From: Candidatus Gottesmanbacteria bacterium
GTDB lineage: Bacteria > Patescibacteria > Microgenomatia > 2-02-FULL-39-11
Direction of reading: 5' to 3'
Assembly (NCBI GenBank): GCA_016186795.1
Contig: JACPKY010000002.1
Coordinates: 73,814 to 137,813, forward strand
DNA: 64,000 bases
The notes under the pieces were generated by a model. That model was not told where the DNA came from. It made no database searches and saw only the letters and a list, made by a program, of their open reading frames with translations. A program made the translations under genes and the position numbers. Positions within the stretch are counted from its first letter, which is position 1. Every line of letters begins with the position of its first letter. Below are positions 26,876-36,225 of the stretch, piece after piece.

Positions 26876-26888
26876 GGACTCTCCTTCC

Positions 26889-28877
26889 TTAGATATCTAA
26901 CGTTGCTAATTTCGCATGTGTTTGTATAAAGCGTTTTCTGGGCGGAACTTCATCTCCCATCAGCATACTAAAGACTTCATCTGCAGAAGTGGCGTCCTCG
27001 ACCGTTACTTGTTTCAGAAGTCTATGTTCGGGATTCATGGTTGTTTCCCACAGCTGTTCAGGATTCATTTCTCCCAGCCCTTTGTACCGTTGCAGTGAAG
27101 GTGTTATTTTTCCTTCTTTTTTTGATTCAAGAATCTTTATTCGTTCTTCTTCAGAGTATGCATACAATACGTCTTTCCCTATCTGAATTTTGTAAAGCGG
27201 TGGTTGAGCAATATAGAGGTGGCTGTTTAGGACAATATACGGAAGATGACGGTAAAAAAACGTAAGAAGAAGAGTACGGATATGCTCTCCGTCAACATCG
27301 GCATCGGTCATAATAATGATTCTGTGATATCGGAGCTTTTCCGGATGCAAACTTTCTGCAATTCCCATACCAAGAGCAATGACGAGATCTTTGATTTCTG
27401 CAAAATCTAAAATTTTATCAAGCCGTGCCCGTTCGGTGTTTAAAATTTTTCCGCGAAGAGGAAGTATTGCCTGGAATTTTCTATCTCTTCCCTGCTTCGC
27501 ACTTCCTCCCGCAGAATCACCTTCAACGATAAAAAGTTCTGATTCGGCGGGATTCCTCGTTTGGCAATCGGCAAGTTTTCCCGGAAGTGTTGAGCCTTCA
27601 AGGGCTCCTTTTCTGATGATTGCTTCTCTTGCTGCTTTGGCTGCAAGTCGTGCTTTGGCTGCCAGGAAAACTTTTTCCAGGATCCTCCGGCCGTCACTTG
27701 GATGCTCTTCAAAATACATATCGAGGGCATCATTGACGGCAGTTTGACTAAACGGCTGGATTTCTGCATTCCCGAGTTTGGTCTTTGTTTGTCCCTCAAA
27801 TTGTAAGTTGTGGGAAGGCATTTTGATATAAACAACAGCAGTTAATCCCTCCCGGGCGTCTTCTCCAATGATACTATCCTGTTCTGATTTCAACGCGCCG
27901 ATTTTTCGGGCATAGGTATTGATGCTTCTTGTTAACGCCATTCGAAATCCCGTCAGGTGAGTTCCTCCCTCGATTGTATTTATTACATTGACGTAACTTT
28001 CGACATTTTCGTTTACCCCGTCGTTATATTGGATTGCGACCTGAAGCTCTATATCACTGTTGGTTTTTTTGATAAATATTGGATCGTGGAGAGTCTGTTT
28101 GTTCCGATTAAGAGATTCGACAAGAGATGCAATCCCTCCTTCAAAGTAGAAGTGTTCAGATTTTCCCGTCCGTTGATCACTTAGATGAAAGTAGAGTTTC
28201 GAGACAAGGTATGCTCGTTCTCTTACCTGTTTGCGGATAACGAGGTAGTCAGGAGAAATCTCGCTTTGGAAAATTTCACGGTCGACAAGAAATGTAGAAA
28301 TAGTTCCAGATTGTAGATTTTCGGAAGGTACTTCAGGTGGAAGCTGAATTTTTTTTCGTACCGAACTTTCCTTCCATAACCCAATTTTTTCAACTTTCGA
28401 GAGTGTTTTCCCACGGCTGTATTTTTGCATATAAACTATTCCATCACGAATGACATACACCTCCATCCGTTCAGAAAGTGCATTGACAACTGATGCACCC
28501 ACTCCGTGGAGACCACCAGAAACTTTATACGCTTGGGAGTCAAATTTGCCCCCTGCGTGGAGTTTTGTCATGACAATTTCAAGAGCTGGTGTGTTGTATT
28601 TGGGAACATTATCGATGGGAATGCCTCTTCCATCATCAATAACCGTGACGGCATTATCAGGATGAATGGTGATCCAGACGTTTGTAGCAAATCCTACAAG
28701 AGCTTCATCAACAGAGTTATCGATGATTTCCGTAATACAGTGGTGAACTCCTTTCAGATCCGTGGAGCCGATGTACATTGCGGGACGCTTGCGGACTGGA
28801 TCTAGTCCCTCGAGGACGACGATTTGATCGCCGGTGTATCCCTTTTTGGAATGCGTTTTACTAGCTTTCTTTTCCAC
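26889..28877 (-). CDS. gyrB: DNA gyrase subunit B
   Basis: 662 residues: GHKL ATPase domain (EIIDNSVDEA, DDGRGIP, GGLHGVGASVVNALS), transducer domain, TOPRIM domain (FIVEGDSAGGSAKQGRDR, DADVDGEHIRTLLLT) and the C-terminal QRYKGLGEMNPEQLWETTM. The likely start is GTG at 28877. No later ATG precedes the ATPase core, and the promoter -10 ends 5 nt upstream, so the mRNA is probably leaderless. It is first in a gyrB-hppA-gyrA-folD unit. Confidence 0.97.
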   Translation of the reverse strand: MEKKASKTHSKKGYTGDQIVVLEGLDPVRKRPAMYIGSTDLKGVHHCITEIIDNSVDEALVGFATNVWITIHPDNAVTVIDDGRGIPIDNVPKYNTPALEIVMTKLHAGGKFDSQAYKVSGGLHGVGASVVNALSERMEVYVIRDGIVYMQKYSRGKTLSKVEKIGLWKESSVRKKIQLPPEVPSENLQSGTISTFLVDREIFQSEISPDYLVIRKQVRERAYLVSKLYFHLSDQRTGKSEHFYFEGGIASLVESLNRNKQTLHDPIFIKKTNSDIELQVAIQYNDGVNENVESYVNVINTIEGGTHLTGFRMALTRSINTYARKIGALKSEQDSIIGEDAREGLTAVVYIKMPSHNLQFEGQTKTKLGNAEIQPFSQTAVNDALDMYFEEHPSDGRRILEKVFLAAKARLAAKAAREAIIRKGALEGSTLPGKLADCQTRNPAESELFIVEGDSAGGSAKQGRDRKFQAILPLRGKILNTERARLDKILDFAEIKDLVIALGMGIAESLHPEKLRYHRIIIMTDADVDGEHIRTLLLTFFYRHLPYIVLNSHLYIAQPPLYKIQIGKDVLYAYSEEERIKILESKKEGKITPSLQRYKGLGEMNPEQLWETTMNPEHRLLKQVTVEDATSADEVFSMLMGDEVPPRKRFIQTHAKLATLDI

Positions 28878-28882
28878 ACTTT

Positions 28883-28911
28883 ATTATAGTCAGGTTTTTG
28901 CAATTTGGCAA
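28883..28911 (-). promoter_or_regulatory. Consensus promoter for gyrB, leaderless
   Basis: On the minus strand: TTGCCA (28911-28906), 17-nt spacer, TATAAT (28888-28883). The GTG start follows after 5 nt, placing the expected transcription start on the start codon. Confidence 0.75.
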
Positions 28912-28930
28912 GAGGAATGAAGGTAAAAGT

Positions 28931-29614
28931 CTAAGAAAACGACGATATCGAAATCTTAGGAAGCCCCATCAAAAACACATCCATGGTCGCTTTAAAATTG
29001 ATATTTCGCGCAAGATAGAGTCGGGCAGATTCTGCCCTTTTGATACTTTGCGCTGTTTCACGTTTTCCTAAAGGGAGCATTCCCTTGGGAGATGAAAGAT
29101 GCGTAGAAAGTGCGGAAATGAGCATTTCTATAAATTCAAGCGCCTCGCCACGCGAATTAATTTTTTCTTGAGAGTAGGCTACCCGTTTTCCTGGTGATGC
29201 AGTTAAGAGTGAGGAAAACTCTTTGGCAAACGTGGGGGTTACCTCATTTTCTTTCCGTGTTGGTCCTCGGATGACAATGCATCGAGAAACGATTGTTTCA
29301 AGAAGAAGATGGATATTTGATGTTGTTAAGACAATATGCGTCTTATTTGGTGGTTCTTCAAGAAGCTTCAAAAGAGCATTCGCGGCTTCAAGTGTTGCCA
29401 ATTCTGCTTTTTTTATTACGATGAGTCTCTCCCCTCCTCCGAGAGGCTTGAGTTTTGTTAACGCAATCAGTTTTCGCACATCCGCAATTCCAATAGAGGG
29501 ATTTGGACTGATGGAATGAATATTAAATGGAAGAATTTCATATGTTTCCACGAGATGATCAAGATGTTTTTGCAAGAATTCATCACGTACTGAGACAAGA
29601 AGATATGTTTGCAT
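28931..29614 (-). CDS. holB: DNA polymerase III delta-prime-like clamp-loader subunit, short form
   Basis: 227 residues matching the AAA+ core of delta-prime/DnaX: IGIADVRKLI, the helix ATLEAANALLKLLEEPP, and sensor 1 followed by the Ser-Arg-Cys finger (THIVLTTSNIHLLLETIVSRC, 21 residues ending at the SRC motif). The segment equivalent to the first ~60 residues, with the P-loop region and zinc module, is replaced by about 20 residues with no nucleotide-binding loop, and the C-terminal collar domain is shortened. It would be a non-ATPase stator in the clamp loader. It is divergent from pilB. Confidence 0.8.
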   Translation of the reverse strand: MQTYLLVSVRDEFLQKHLDHLVETYEILPFNIHSISPNPSIGIADVRKLIALTKLKPLGGGERLIVIKKAELATLEAANALLKLLEEPPNKTHIVLTTSNIHLLLETIVSRCIVIRGPTRKENEVTPTFAKEFSSLLTASPGKRVAYSQEKINSRGEALEFIEMLISALSTHLSSPKGMLPLGKRETAQSIKRAESARLYLARNINFKATMDVFLMGLPKISISSFS

Positions 29615-29653
29615 TTATGATCATTCCAGACTGTAATTGGTGGCGGGTTTCTA

Positions 29654-29683
29654 TTGACAATTATACAGGTAAAAAAGGATAAT
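29654..29683 (+). promoter_or_regulatory. Promoter for the pil operon, sharing its -35 with the opposite strand
   Basis: TTGACA (29654-29659), 18-nt spacer, GATAAT (29678-29683), about 45 nt before the pilB leader end. On the minus strand the overlapping TTGTCA (29660-29655) could serve the delta-prime gene, as in the 6.9 kb divergent promoter. Confidence 0.5.
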
Positions 29684-29735
29684 GGAAATACCGGTGGATG
29701 AATGTACCGGAGTTTATTTGTTGTAGTTCCTGCCC

Positions 29736-31436
29736 ATGGACCTTGACCAAAAAATACTGCCAATTCTTATCAGTAAAGGGATTATTTCCCAAAGTATCGC
29801 CGATGAAGTAAAGCAAATCTCAATAAATACCGGTCTTTCCATTGTCGAAATACTCCTCAAGAAAAGCCTCATTGCAGAAGATGATTTATTAGCGGTGAAA
29901 GCCGAAATTTACCACGTTCCATTTTTGTCTCTCGTTGGTCGTGGAATTTCTCCTGAAATATTAACTCTCATTCCCGAACCCGTTGCAAGGAAATACAAGA
30001 TCATTCCATTTGAACTTGATCACCCAACGGATAAATTGAAAGTAGCGATGGTTGACCCTCTCGATCTTCCAACCGTCGAGTTCTTGGAGCAAAAGTCCGG
30101 AAAATCAATTTTCCCTTATCTTGCCAAAGAAGTAGAAATACTAGAAAAGATCGAAGAGGTCTATACTGCAGGGTTATCTGCAGAAGTCACAGAGGCGTTA
30201 AAAGATACCGCCGATTCCGAAACTGCTCGTCAAGATCCGAATCTTATTAATAAAATCATCAAGGAAGCGCCCGTTTCCAAAATTGTTGCCACAATTTTGG
30301 AATACGCCATGCGCAGTCGGGCATCTGATATTCATATAGAGCCGCATGAGACACGAACAAGGGTGCGATACAGAATTGATGGAATTCTCCATGAACGATT
30401 AGCTCTTCCCAAGTCTGTTCATGAGGCGGTTATATCACGTATCAAAATTCTTTCCGATATGAAAATAGACGAGCGCCGAACTCCGCAAGATGGCCGTTTC
30501 ACATTTAAGTTCGGTGGAGATGAGGTTGACCTTCGTGTTTCGACACTTCCCACAGTTCATGGTGAGAAGGTAGTCATTCGTCTGTTAAAAAAAACCGGCG
30601 GTATTCCAGAACTTCCGGAATTAGGCCTCCGTGGTACCACCCTCAAAGTATTGGAAAACGCCATTACCAGACCTCACGGTATTATTCTTGTGACCGGTCC
30701 GACGGGTTCGGGAAAAACAACAACGCTGTATTCTGTTTTATCCCGTCTTAACACTCCGAAAGTAAATATTGTCACACTAGAAGATCCAGTCGAGTATGAA
30801 ATATCGGGATTAAATCAAGTCCAGATAAATCCTGCAGCCGGGCTTACTTTTGCAAACGGCATTCGATCGTTTCTTCGGCAAGATCCGAATATTATTCTTG
30901 TTGGAGAAATCCGTGATGGTGAAACAACCGGACTTGCAGTTCAAGCTGCCTTGACGGGACATTTAGTTTTCTCAACACTTCATACCAATGATGCCTCAAC
31001 TGCAATTCCGAGACTGCTTGATTTAGGGGCTGAACCGTTTCTTATCGTGTCAGTTCTCAATGCCGTTTTGGCTCAAAGAATTACAAGAAGAATTTGTACG
31101 TTTTGTAAAGAGTCATACACTCCCCTTCCTGCAGTGATTACCGATATAAAACAGGTTTTAGGGAAACTTTTCCCAGAGGGGAAAGAGACGCCACTCTATC
31201 GTGGAAAAGGATGTAAGGAATGCAACAACACAGGGTATCTTGGAAGAATTGGCATTTTCGAGGCGATAAATGTCACTGCCTCCTTATCAAAAATGATCAT
31301 CGAGCATGCCACGGCCGGACAAATTGAAAAACAAGCTCTTGAAGAAGGACTCATCACCATGAAACAAGATGGGTATCTGAAAGTGTTGGATGGGACAACG
31401 ACAATTGAGGAAGTTATAAGAGTCGCACAGGAATAA
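29736..31436 (+). CDS. pilB: Type IV pilus assembly ATPase PilB
   Basis: 566-residue GspE/PilB motor that powers pilus extension. There is an N-terminal MshEN-type domain (about 1-150) and a RecA-like core with Walker A GPTGSGKTT, the Asp box and LVGEIRDGET, the His box (STLHTNDA), and a CxxC...CxxC zinc element (CTFCKESY, CKECNNTG). It is first in a pilB-pilT-pilC-pilin unit with gaps of 1-25 nt before the next gene starts. Confidence 0.96.
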   Translation: MDLDQKILPILISKGIISQSIADEVKQISINTGLSIVEILLKKSLIAEDDLLAVKAEIYHVPFLSLVGRGISPEILTLIPEPVARKYKIIPFELDHPTDKLKVAMVDPLDLPTVEFLEQKSGKSIFPYLAKEVEILEKIEEVYTAGLSAEVTEALKDTADSETARQDPNLINKIIKEAPVSKIVATILEYAMRSRASDIHIEPHETRTRVRYRIDGILHERLALPKSVHEAVISRIKILSDMKIDERRTPQDGRFTFKFGGDEVDLRVSTLPTVHGEKVVIRLLKKTGGIPELPELGLRGTTLKVLENAITRPHGIILVTGPTGSGKTTTLYSVLSRLNTPKVNIVTLEDPVEYEISGLNQVQINPAAGLTFANGIRSFLRQDPNIILVGEIRDGETTGLAVQAALTGHLVFSTLHTNDASTAIPRLLDLGAEPFLIVSVLNAVLAQRITRRICTFCKESYTPLPAVITDIKQVLGKLFPEGKETPLYRGKGCKECNNTGYLGRIGIFEAINVTASLSKMIIEHATAGQIEKQALEEGLITMKQDGYLKVLDGTTTIEEVIRVAQE

Positions 31437-31437
31437 T

Positions 31438-32505
31438 ATGGACATTCAAGAACTACTTACCGTTGCGGTAACACGAAATGCATCAGATCTCCATATTGTC
31501 AGTGGACATCTCCCCACGATCCGTGTGCAGGGAGAACTTCATCCCCTGGTCACGTATCCGGAGATTACAGCAGATGAGATCGAGAAGATGGTTTTTTCTT
31601 TACTTACCGGTACCCAAAAAGATCTTCTTGTCACAAATAGAGAGTTAGATTTTTCCGTCGTCTATGAATTTGAAGGCGGTAGAACTGTCCGATTCCGCAC
31701 AAACGCCTACTATCAGAAAGGAACGCTTGCTGCGGCATTTCGGGTCATTCCTGGTATTGTTCCTACACTTTCGGAACTTCATTTACCGGCCGACCTTATC
31801 GAATTTACAAAATTGAAGCAAGGATTAGTTCTTATTACGGGTGCAACTGGACAAGGAAAGTCAACCACACTTGCCTCACTTATTAACGAAATCAATAAAT
31901 CGCGTCGTGTCCACGTTGTGACGATTGAGGATCCTATTGAGTATGTCTATCCCAAAGAAAAGGCAATGATTTCTCAAAGAGAAATGTATGGAGATACGCA
32001 CTCTTGGGCTTCTGCGTTGAAAGTAGTACTTCGCGAAGATCCCGACGTTGTCTTTATTGGGGAGATGCGTGATTTGGAGACAGTTGCGTCAGTTCTCACG
32101 ATTGCAGAAACAGGACATCTTGTTTTTTCCACCCTCCATACCAATACTGCGGCTCAGACGATCGATAGAATTATTGATATATTTCCACCGGTAAAACAAG
32201 ATCAGGTAAAGCTGCAACTTTCCATGGTTCTTGCTGGAACAGTGACGCAGCGTTTAGTACCTGGAGTTGACGGGATGAGACTTCCGGTTTGCGAAGTGCT
32301 TGTAGGAACTGCCAGTATTAAAAATACCCTTCGTGAGGGAAAAACTCACCTTATTGATAATATTATCCAAACATCATCAGACGTTGGAATGCGACTTTTT
32401 GAGGAGGATTTGAAGGATAAAGTGAAAAACAACCTTATTACTCACGAAGTAGCACTCGAATACGCCTTTCGTCCAGATACGTATCTTCAACTTATTGAAC
32501 GCTAA
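31438..32505 (+). CDS. pilT: Type IV pilus retraction ATPase PilT
   Basis: 355 residues. N-terminal PAS-like domain (ASDLHIVSGHLPTIRVQGEL), Walker A GATGQGKST, VFIGEMRDLET and STLHTNTA. Length and motifs match PilT rather than PilB (no zinc element and no long N-terminus). It would depolymerise pili, giving twitching or DNA uptake. It starts 1 nt after pilB stops. Confidence 0.95.
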   Translation: MDIQELLTVAVTRNASDLHIVSGHLPTIRVQGELHPLVTYPEITADEIEKMVFSLLTGTQKDLLVTNRELDFSVVYEFEGGRTVRFRTNAYYQKGTLAAAFRVIPGIVPTLSELHLPADLIEFTKLKQGLVLITGATGQGKSTTLASLINEINKSRRVHVVTIEDPIEYVYPKEKAMISQREMYGDTHSWASALKVVLREDPDVVFIGEMRDLETVASVLTIAETGHLVFSTLHTNTAAQTIDRIIDIFPPVKQDQVKLQLSMVLAGTVTQRLVPGVDGMRLPVCEVLVGTASIKNTLREGKTHLIDNIIQTSSDVGMRLFEEDLKDKVKNNLITHEVALEYAFRPDTYLQLIER

Positions 32506-32514
32506 CTTACCTTT

Positions 32515-33714
32515 ATGCCACGTTTTAGCTACCGAGTGAAAGATCAACTAGGGAAGACAGTGAAAGGTCTTGTGGAGGGGAAATCGGCAAAACACGCTTT
32601 AAACCTTCTTCATGAACGGGGATTTTTTGTTATCTCTCTTAAAGAAGCGGGAGAACCATTTGCTATTCGAATTCACTCATCGGGTATTTCTTTTAATGAC
32701 CTTGTTCACTTCACCCGGCAACTTTCAACCATGATCACATCAGGACTTACCCTTGCTGATGCGTTGGGGATTTTGCAGCAGCAGATCAAGAAACCAAATC
32801 TTATTCGCCTCGTGAATCAGGTTGAGGATGATGTTCAAGGTGGGAAATCTTTTGCAGAATCATTAGAAAAGTACCCTGATACATTTCCCCCGATTTATCT
32901 CGCACTGGTTCGTGCAGGGGAAGCGTCAGGAAAATTGGATGTTATTCTCTCAAGACTTGCGGATAATCTGGATAAATCGAGAGAGTTTCGAAATAAAATT
33001 CGCGGCGCACTCACCTACCCTGCTATCGTTGTTGGTGGCCTTGGGGCAGTATCAATCATTGTTATAACAGTGGTTGTACCAAGACTTACCAAACTGTATA
33101 CGGAATTCGGGGTAGAGCTTCCTCTTCCTACACGGATTCTGATTGCACTTTCAAATCTCATGATAAATTCATGGTACTTGGTTATTGGCGTCCCGGTTGT
33201 TTTCGGAATTCTTTTTCTTCGGTGGAAAAAAACAAAACTTGGACAAAGGATAGTCGCGCAAACTCTCATGCGGCTTCCGATTCTTGGACCTCTTATTCGG
33301 GAATCAACGCTCGTTGAGATTACTCGAACGCTTGCCCTTTTGGTTGATGGGGGTGTTCCGATACTAACCGCACTTCAAATTGCTCAAGATGCGACAGGGA
33401 ACATTCTTTTTAAAGAAGCGTTTGCGGATGCAGCTAAAAAAGTAGAAAAAGGGTTTGCATTATCTGAGCCGTTTTCCGTTAATCCGATTTTTCCTCCAAT
33501 ATTGGGACAAATGGTTGCCGTTGGTGAACAGACTGGGAAACTCGGTGATTCTCTCTACAAACTTTCCCACTATTTTGAGACGGAAGCAGATGCAGTTGTT
33601 AGAACCTTGACAACTATGATTGAACCACTTATCATGGTTATATTAGGCTTGGGAGTTGGGTTTTTAGTCATTGCAGTTCTTGTTCCAATTTATTCCCTGA
33701 CAAGCAAATTTTAG
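32515..33714 (+). CDS. pilC: Type IV pilus inner-membrane platform protein PilC
   Basis: 399 residues with two GspF/PilC repeat domains (FTRQLSTMITSGLTLADAL near 65, and LVEITRTLALLVDGGVPI near 265) and three transmembrane helices, the last at the C-terminus. It links the ATPases to the growing pilus. Its neighbours fix the assignment. Confidence 0.95.
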   Translation: MPRFSYRVKDQLGKTVKGLVEGKSAKHALNLLHERGFFVISLKEAGEPFAIRIHSSGISFNDLVHFTRQLSTMITSGLTLADALGILQQQIKKPNLIRLVNQVEDDVQGGKSFAESLEKYPDTFPPIYLALVRAGEASGKLDVILSRLADNLDKSREFRNKIRGALTYPAIVVGGLGAVSIIVITVVVPRLTKLYTEFGVELPLPTRILIALSNLMINSWYLVIGVPVVFGILFLRWKKTKLGQRIVAQTLMRLPILGPLIRESTLVEITRTLALLVDGGVPILTALQIAQDATGNILFKEAFADAAKKVEKGFALSEPFSVNPIFPPILGQMVAVGEQTGKLGDSLYKLSHYFETEADAVVRTLTTMIEPLIMVILGLGVGFLVIAVLVPIYSLTSKF

Positions 33715-33739
33715 ACTACTTTCTCTATGAGAATTCATG

Positions 33740-33751
33740 AAAGGGGGTGAG
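33740..33751 (+). promoter_or_regulatory. Strong Shine-Dalgarno site for the first pilin
   Basis: The stretch AAAGGGGGTGAG lies 9 nt before ATG 33761. It selects that start over the in-frame ATG at 33737, which has no such site. It is one of the few strong ribosome-binding sites in the window. Confidence 0.75.
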
Positions 33752-33760
33752 AAAATTCAA

Positions 33761-34339
33761 ATGAATAGGATAACATTGCGTGCCCGAGAAGGTTTTACCA
33801 TGATCGAGCTCCTTATCGTTATCGCTGTTTTGGGTTTTCTTGCCGTGGCGGTTTTGTCTGCAATTAATCCAATAGAACAAATAAATCGAAGTAAAGATAC
33901 AGCCAGTCGGTCTGATGCTGAGCAGCTAATTTCTGGATCGGACAGGTATTACACCCAGAAAGGGTATTATCCCTGGATGGGAGCTGTTGATGATGTAACA
34001 AACCAGTTTGCATTTAACAATGCAAGCTTAGTCAAAGTTGCGACAAATAATACCGATGTAAACCGAGCTTTAACTGCATTATCAACCAATACCAGTGAGC
34101 TCAAAAGTTCATTTATCACAAGAATTACAGCAGGTGATTACAATCCTCTTTACTTTTTCAATCGAGGATTACAGGGAGATAGTGTATACATATGTTTTCT
34201 CCCTAAATCGAAAGCATTTGTCGATGATGCATGGACGAGATGTGGTGGTGCGGGAGGAACAGGATTACCGACTGATCTAATCCCTGCGAATGCTCAACTT
34301 TGTCAGAATGCAAATACAGCGTATGCGTGTCTGCCGTAA
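33761..34339 (+). CDS. Type IV prepilin (major pilin candidate)
   Basis: 192 residues from ATG 33761. Short basic leader, then the prepilin peptidase site G/FTMIELLIVIAVLGFLAVAVL with Glu5 and the N-terminal hydrophobic helix. The C-terminal region is Asn/Thr-rich with a Cys pair (ICFLP... RCGG). A strong ribosome-binding site and its position directly after pilC suggest the main pilin subunit. Confidence 0.9.
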   Translation: MNRITLRAREGFTMIELLIVIAVLGFLAVAVLSAINPIEQINRSKDTASRSDAEQLISGSDRYYTQKGYYPWMGAVDDVTNQFAFNNASLVKVATNNTDVNRALTALSTNTSELKSSFITRITAGDYNPLYFFNRGLQGDSVYICFLPKSKAFVDDAWTRCGGAGGTGLPTDLIPANAQLCQNANTAYACLP

Positions 34340-34363
34340 ACGTATAACAAGGTATTAATAGTA

Positions 34364-36217
34364 TTAATAGTTTAGTCGAGCAGCGTCATAAAAGAAATTC
34401 GGATTATTCGTTTTTTGAAAGAGTTGGTAATAGATTGTTTGAAGCGGGTTCAAGTAGCCAGATGAGTGGAGAATAGTTTTGCCCACAAGATTTAATGAGA
34501 ATGGAAGAGGATAAAGATGGCTTGCCCTTTTGAGAAGGTAGAGGCTTTGGGGCAAGTCATCTTTTTCTACGTAAAGATCTGAGAGGGTAAGGTAGAATTT
34601 TGGGGCAACGTATGGGTTTTTAGTAATTCTTTCCTCAAGAAAACGGATCGATTGGTTCACGTCTCCTTTCCCATAAACGATAAGTGCCTTTTGGTAGACA
34701 GATTCGGCACTCTCCCCTTCAATAGTTTCCCTTTTTGATAGAGAGAGAAGAACCAAGTCGTATTGCCTTTTTTCCAAAGCGGTTGCGGCAAGCCAGGTAT
34801 AGACGGTGGGATTTACAAAAAACGTGCTTTCACGGGTGAGGAGCGTTAAAAGTTTTTCTGTCTTTTCAATTTCACCTCGGACGAAGAACCGTTGACCTTG
34901 TTGCAAGAGAAAAGCGTTGAGGAGAAAGAGCATCGAGATAAAAAGCAGTGGGAGTGTCATAAGAGATAGTTTTTTCCCTTTGAGAGTGGTCATATCGCTC
35001 CTATCAAAGACTTTGGCTGCCAGGAAGTAAAAAAAACAAAGGATAGGAAATAGTTGGAAAGAAAACGAAATAAAAGTCAGAGGAAGATAGAAGACGATCG
35101 GAAGAAGGTATGAAAACTGAAGCGGAGCATTCTCTAAAATCGAAACTTTTAGTTGGAGAATCGCTTTTCGTCCCAGATACAAAAATAAGAGCAGTTTCAG
35201 TACAAAAGGAAATAGTCCAGTTTCTACAAACGTGAGGAGTAACTCATTATCAAGAGAACTTGAAAATATCCACGGACGATTAAGATTTTGCTCGTACAAA
35301 CCAGCAAATGCTCCGATACCGCTGCCCCAGATGAAATTCTTTTGCAGGAGGTCGAAAGCAAACGCATACGCGTTCCCTCTATCGAAGTAGTGGTACTGGA
35401 AGAGGTGTGGAGCGATTTGATCGGGTATGAGTCGTGTACCAAACGAAGAAGTGATGTTTGGGACGATAAGCGTTAAAAGAAGGATGAAGAATAATATTTT
35501 CCTTACGAGAAATATTGAGGGTAATTTTTTCGGTTGGAAATATGAACGGAGGACAACAATCGTTACGGCAAAAAAGGAGAGGATTAAAAGTGGAATATAC
35601 GCTCCAGTTAGAATCCAGGCAACCGTGATGAGAATGAGCATTCCAAATTGGATAAGTTGTAACGCAACTGTTGAGCGGGATAAAAGATATCGAGAATATG
35701 CGATTGGGAAGGAGAAGAGAAAGAGAGTTGCTGCATTGGTAGGCCAGTTATACGGTAAGAGAAGTGGGATACTATGGGAGGAAAGGTTTCGACTGGTATA
35801 CTCCAAAATCCCGATAAGTGCAAGGAGGGAAACGATCACGGTACAAGTTTTTATCGTCAAATCCTCTCCCCCATTTTTTATACGAGCAAGGTTGTATGAA
35901 AAAATTACGATAAAAAAAAGTCCTGCTTGGGAAAGAAGGTCCAAAATCGGTTGGTACGATTGGCCAGTTGTAAGAGCAGAAATCAGACGAGATAGAAGAA
36001 GTAAGAAGATCACAAAAGAAAAAATTTTGGGTACAAAAAATTGTCTGTCTCGCGCAAGGACAAAAAGCGAGAGGAGCGTAAAAAGAAGGATTGGGATGCG
36101 GATATCATCACGCACCTGATAGAAAAACAGCTCAAAGGAAATTATACCGGCAAAAAGGATAGTTACTATTTTTTCTTTCTTGAACACGGATGGTATAGTA
36201 TAGTGTAATTTATTCAT
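34364..36217 (-). CDS. O-antigen ligase/Wzy-like membrane protein with C-terminal TPR repeats
   Basis: 617 residues. About eleven hydrophobic helices (1-430), with a Wzy_C/O-antigen ligase-like stretch (FIWGSGIGAFAGLYEQNLNRP in the large external loop) are followed by a soluble TPR-like tail (ALEKRQYDLVLLSLSKRE...). These proteins join glycan chains to acceptors; some glycosylate pilins. It interrupts the pilus genes, so a pilin O-oligosaccharyltransferase role is possible but unproven. The start ATG 36217 is divergent, 8 bp from the next gene. Confidence 0.75.
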   Translation of the reverse strand: MNKLHYTIPSVFKKEKIVTILFAGIISFELFFYQVRDDIRIPILLFTLLSLFVLARDRQFFVPKIFSFVIFLLLLSRLISALTTGQSYQPILDLLSQAGLFFIVIFSYNLARIKNGGEDLTIKTCTVIVSLLALIGILEYTSRNLSSHSIPLLLPYNWPTNAATLFLFSFPIAYSRYLLSRSTVALQLIQFGMLILITVAWILTGAYIPLLILSFFAVTIVVLRSYFQPKKLPSIFLVRKILFFILLLTLIVPNITSSFGTRLIPDQIAPHLFQYHYFDRGNAYAFAFDLLQKNFIWGSGIGAFAGLYEQNLNRPWIFSSSLDNELLLTFVETGLFPFVLKLLLFLYLGRKAILQLKVSILENAPLQFSYLLPIVFYLPLTFISFSFQLFPILCFFYFLAAKVFDRSDMTTLKGKKLSLMTLPLLFISMLFLLNAFLLQQGQRFFVRGEIEKTEKLLTLLTRESTFFVNPTVYTWLAATALEKRQYDLVLLSLSKRETIEGESAESVYQKALIVYGKGDVNQSIRFLEERITKNPYVAPKFYLTLSDLYVEKDDLPQSLYLLKRASHLYPLPFSLNLVGKTILHSSGYLNPLQTIYYQLFQKTNNPNFFYDAARLNY

Positions 36218-36225
36218 TGAGTACA

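Noticed and set aside
36217..36225. TTG start for the GT2 gene at 36217
   Set aside because: ATG 36226 is three codons later, and 36217 is the start of the opposite gene.
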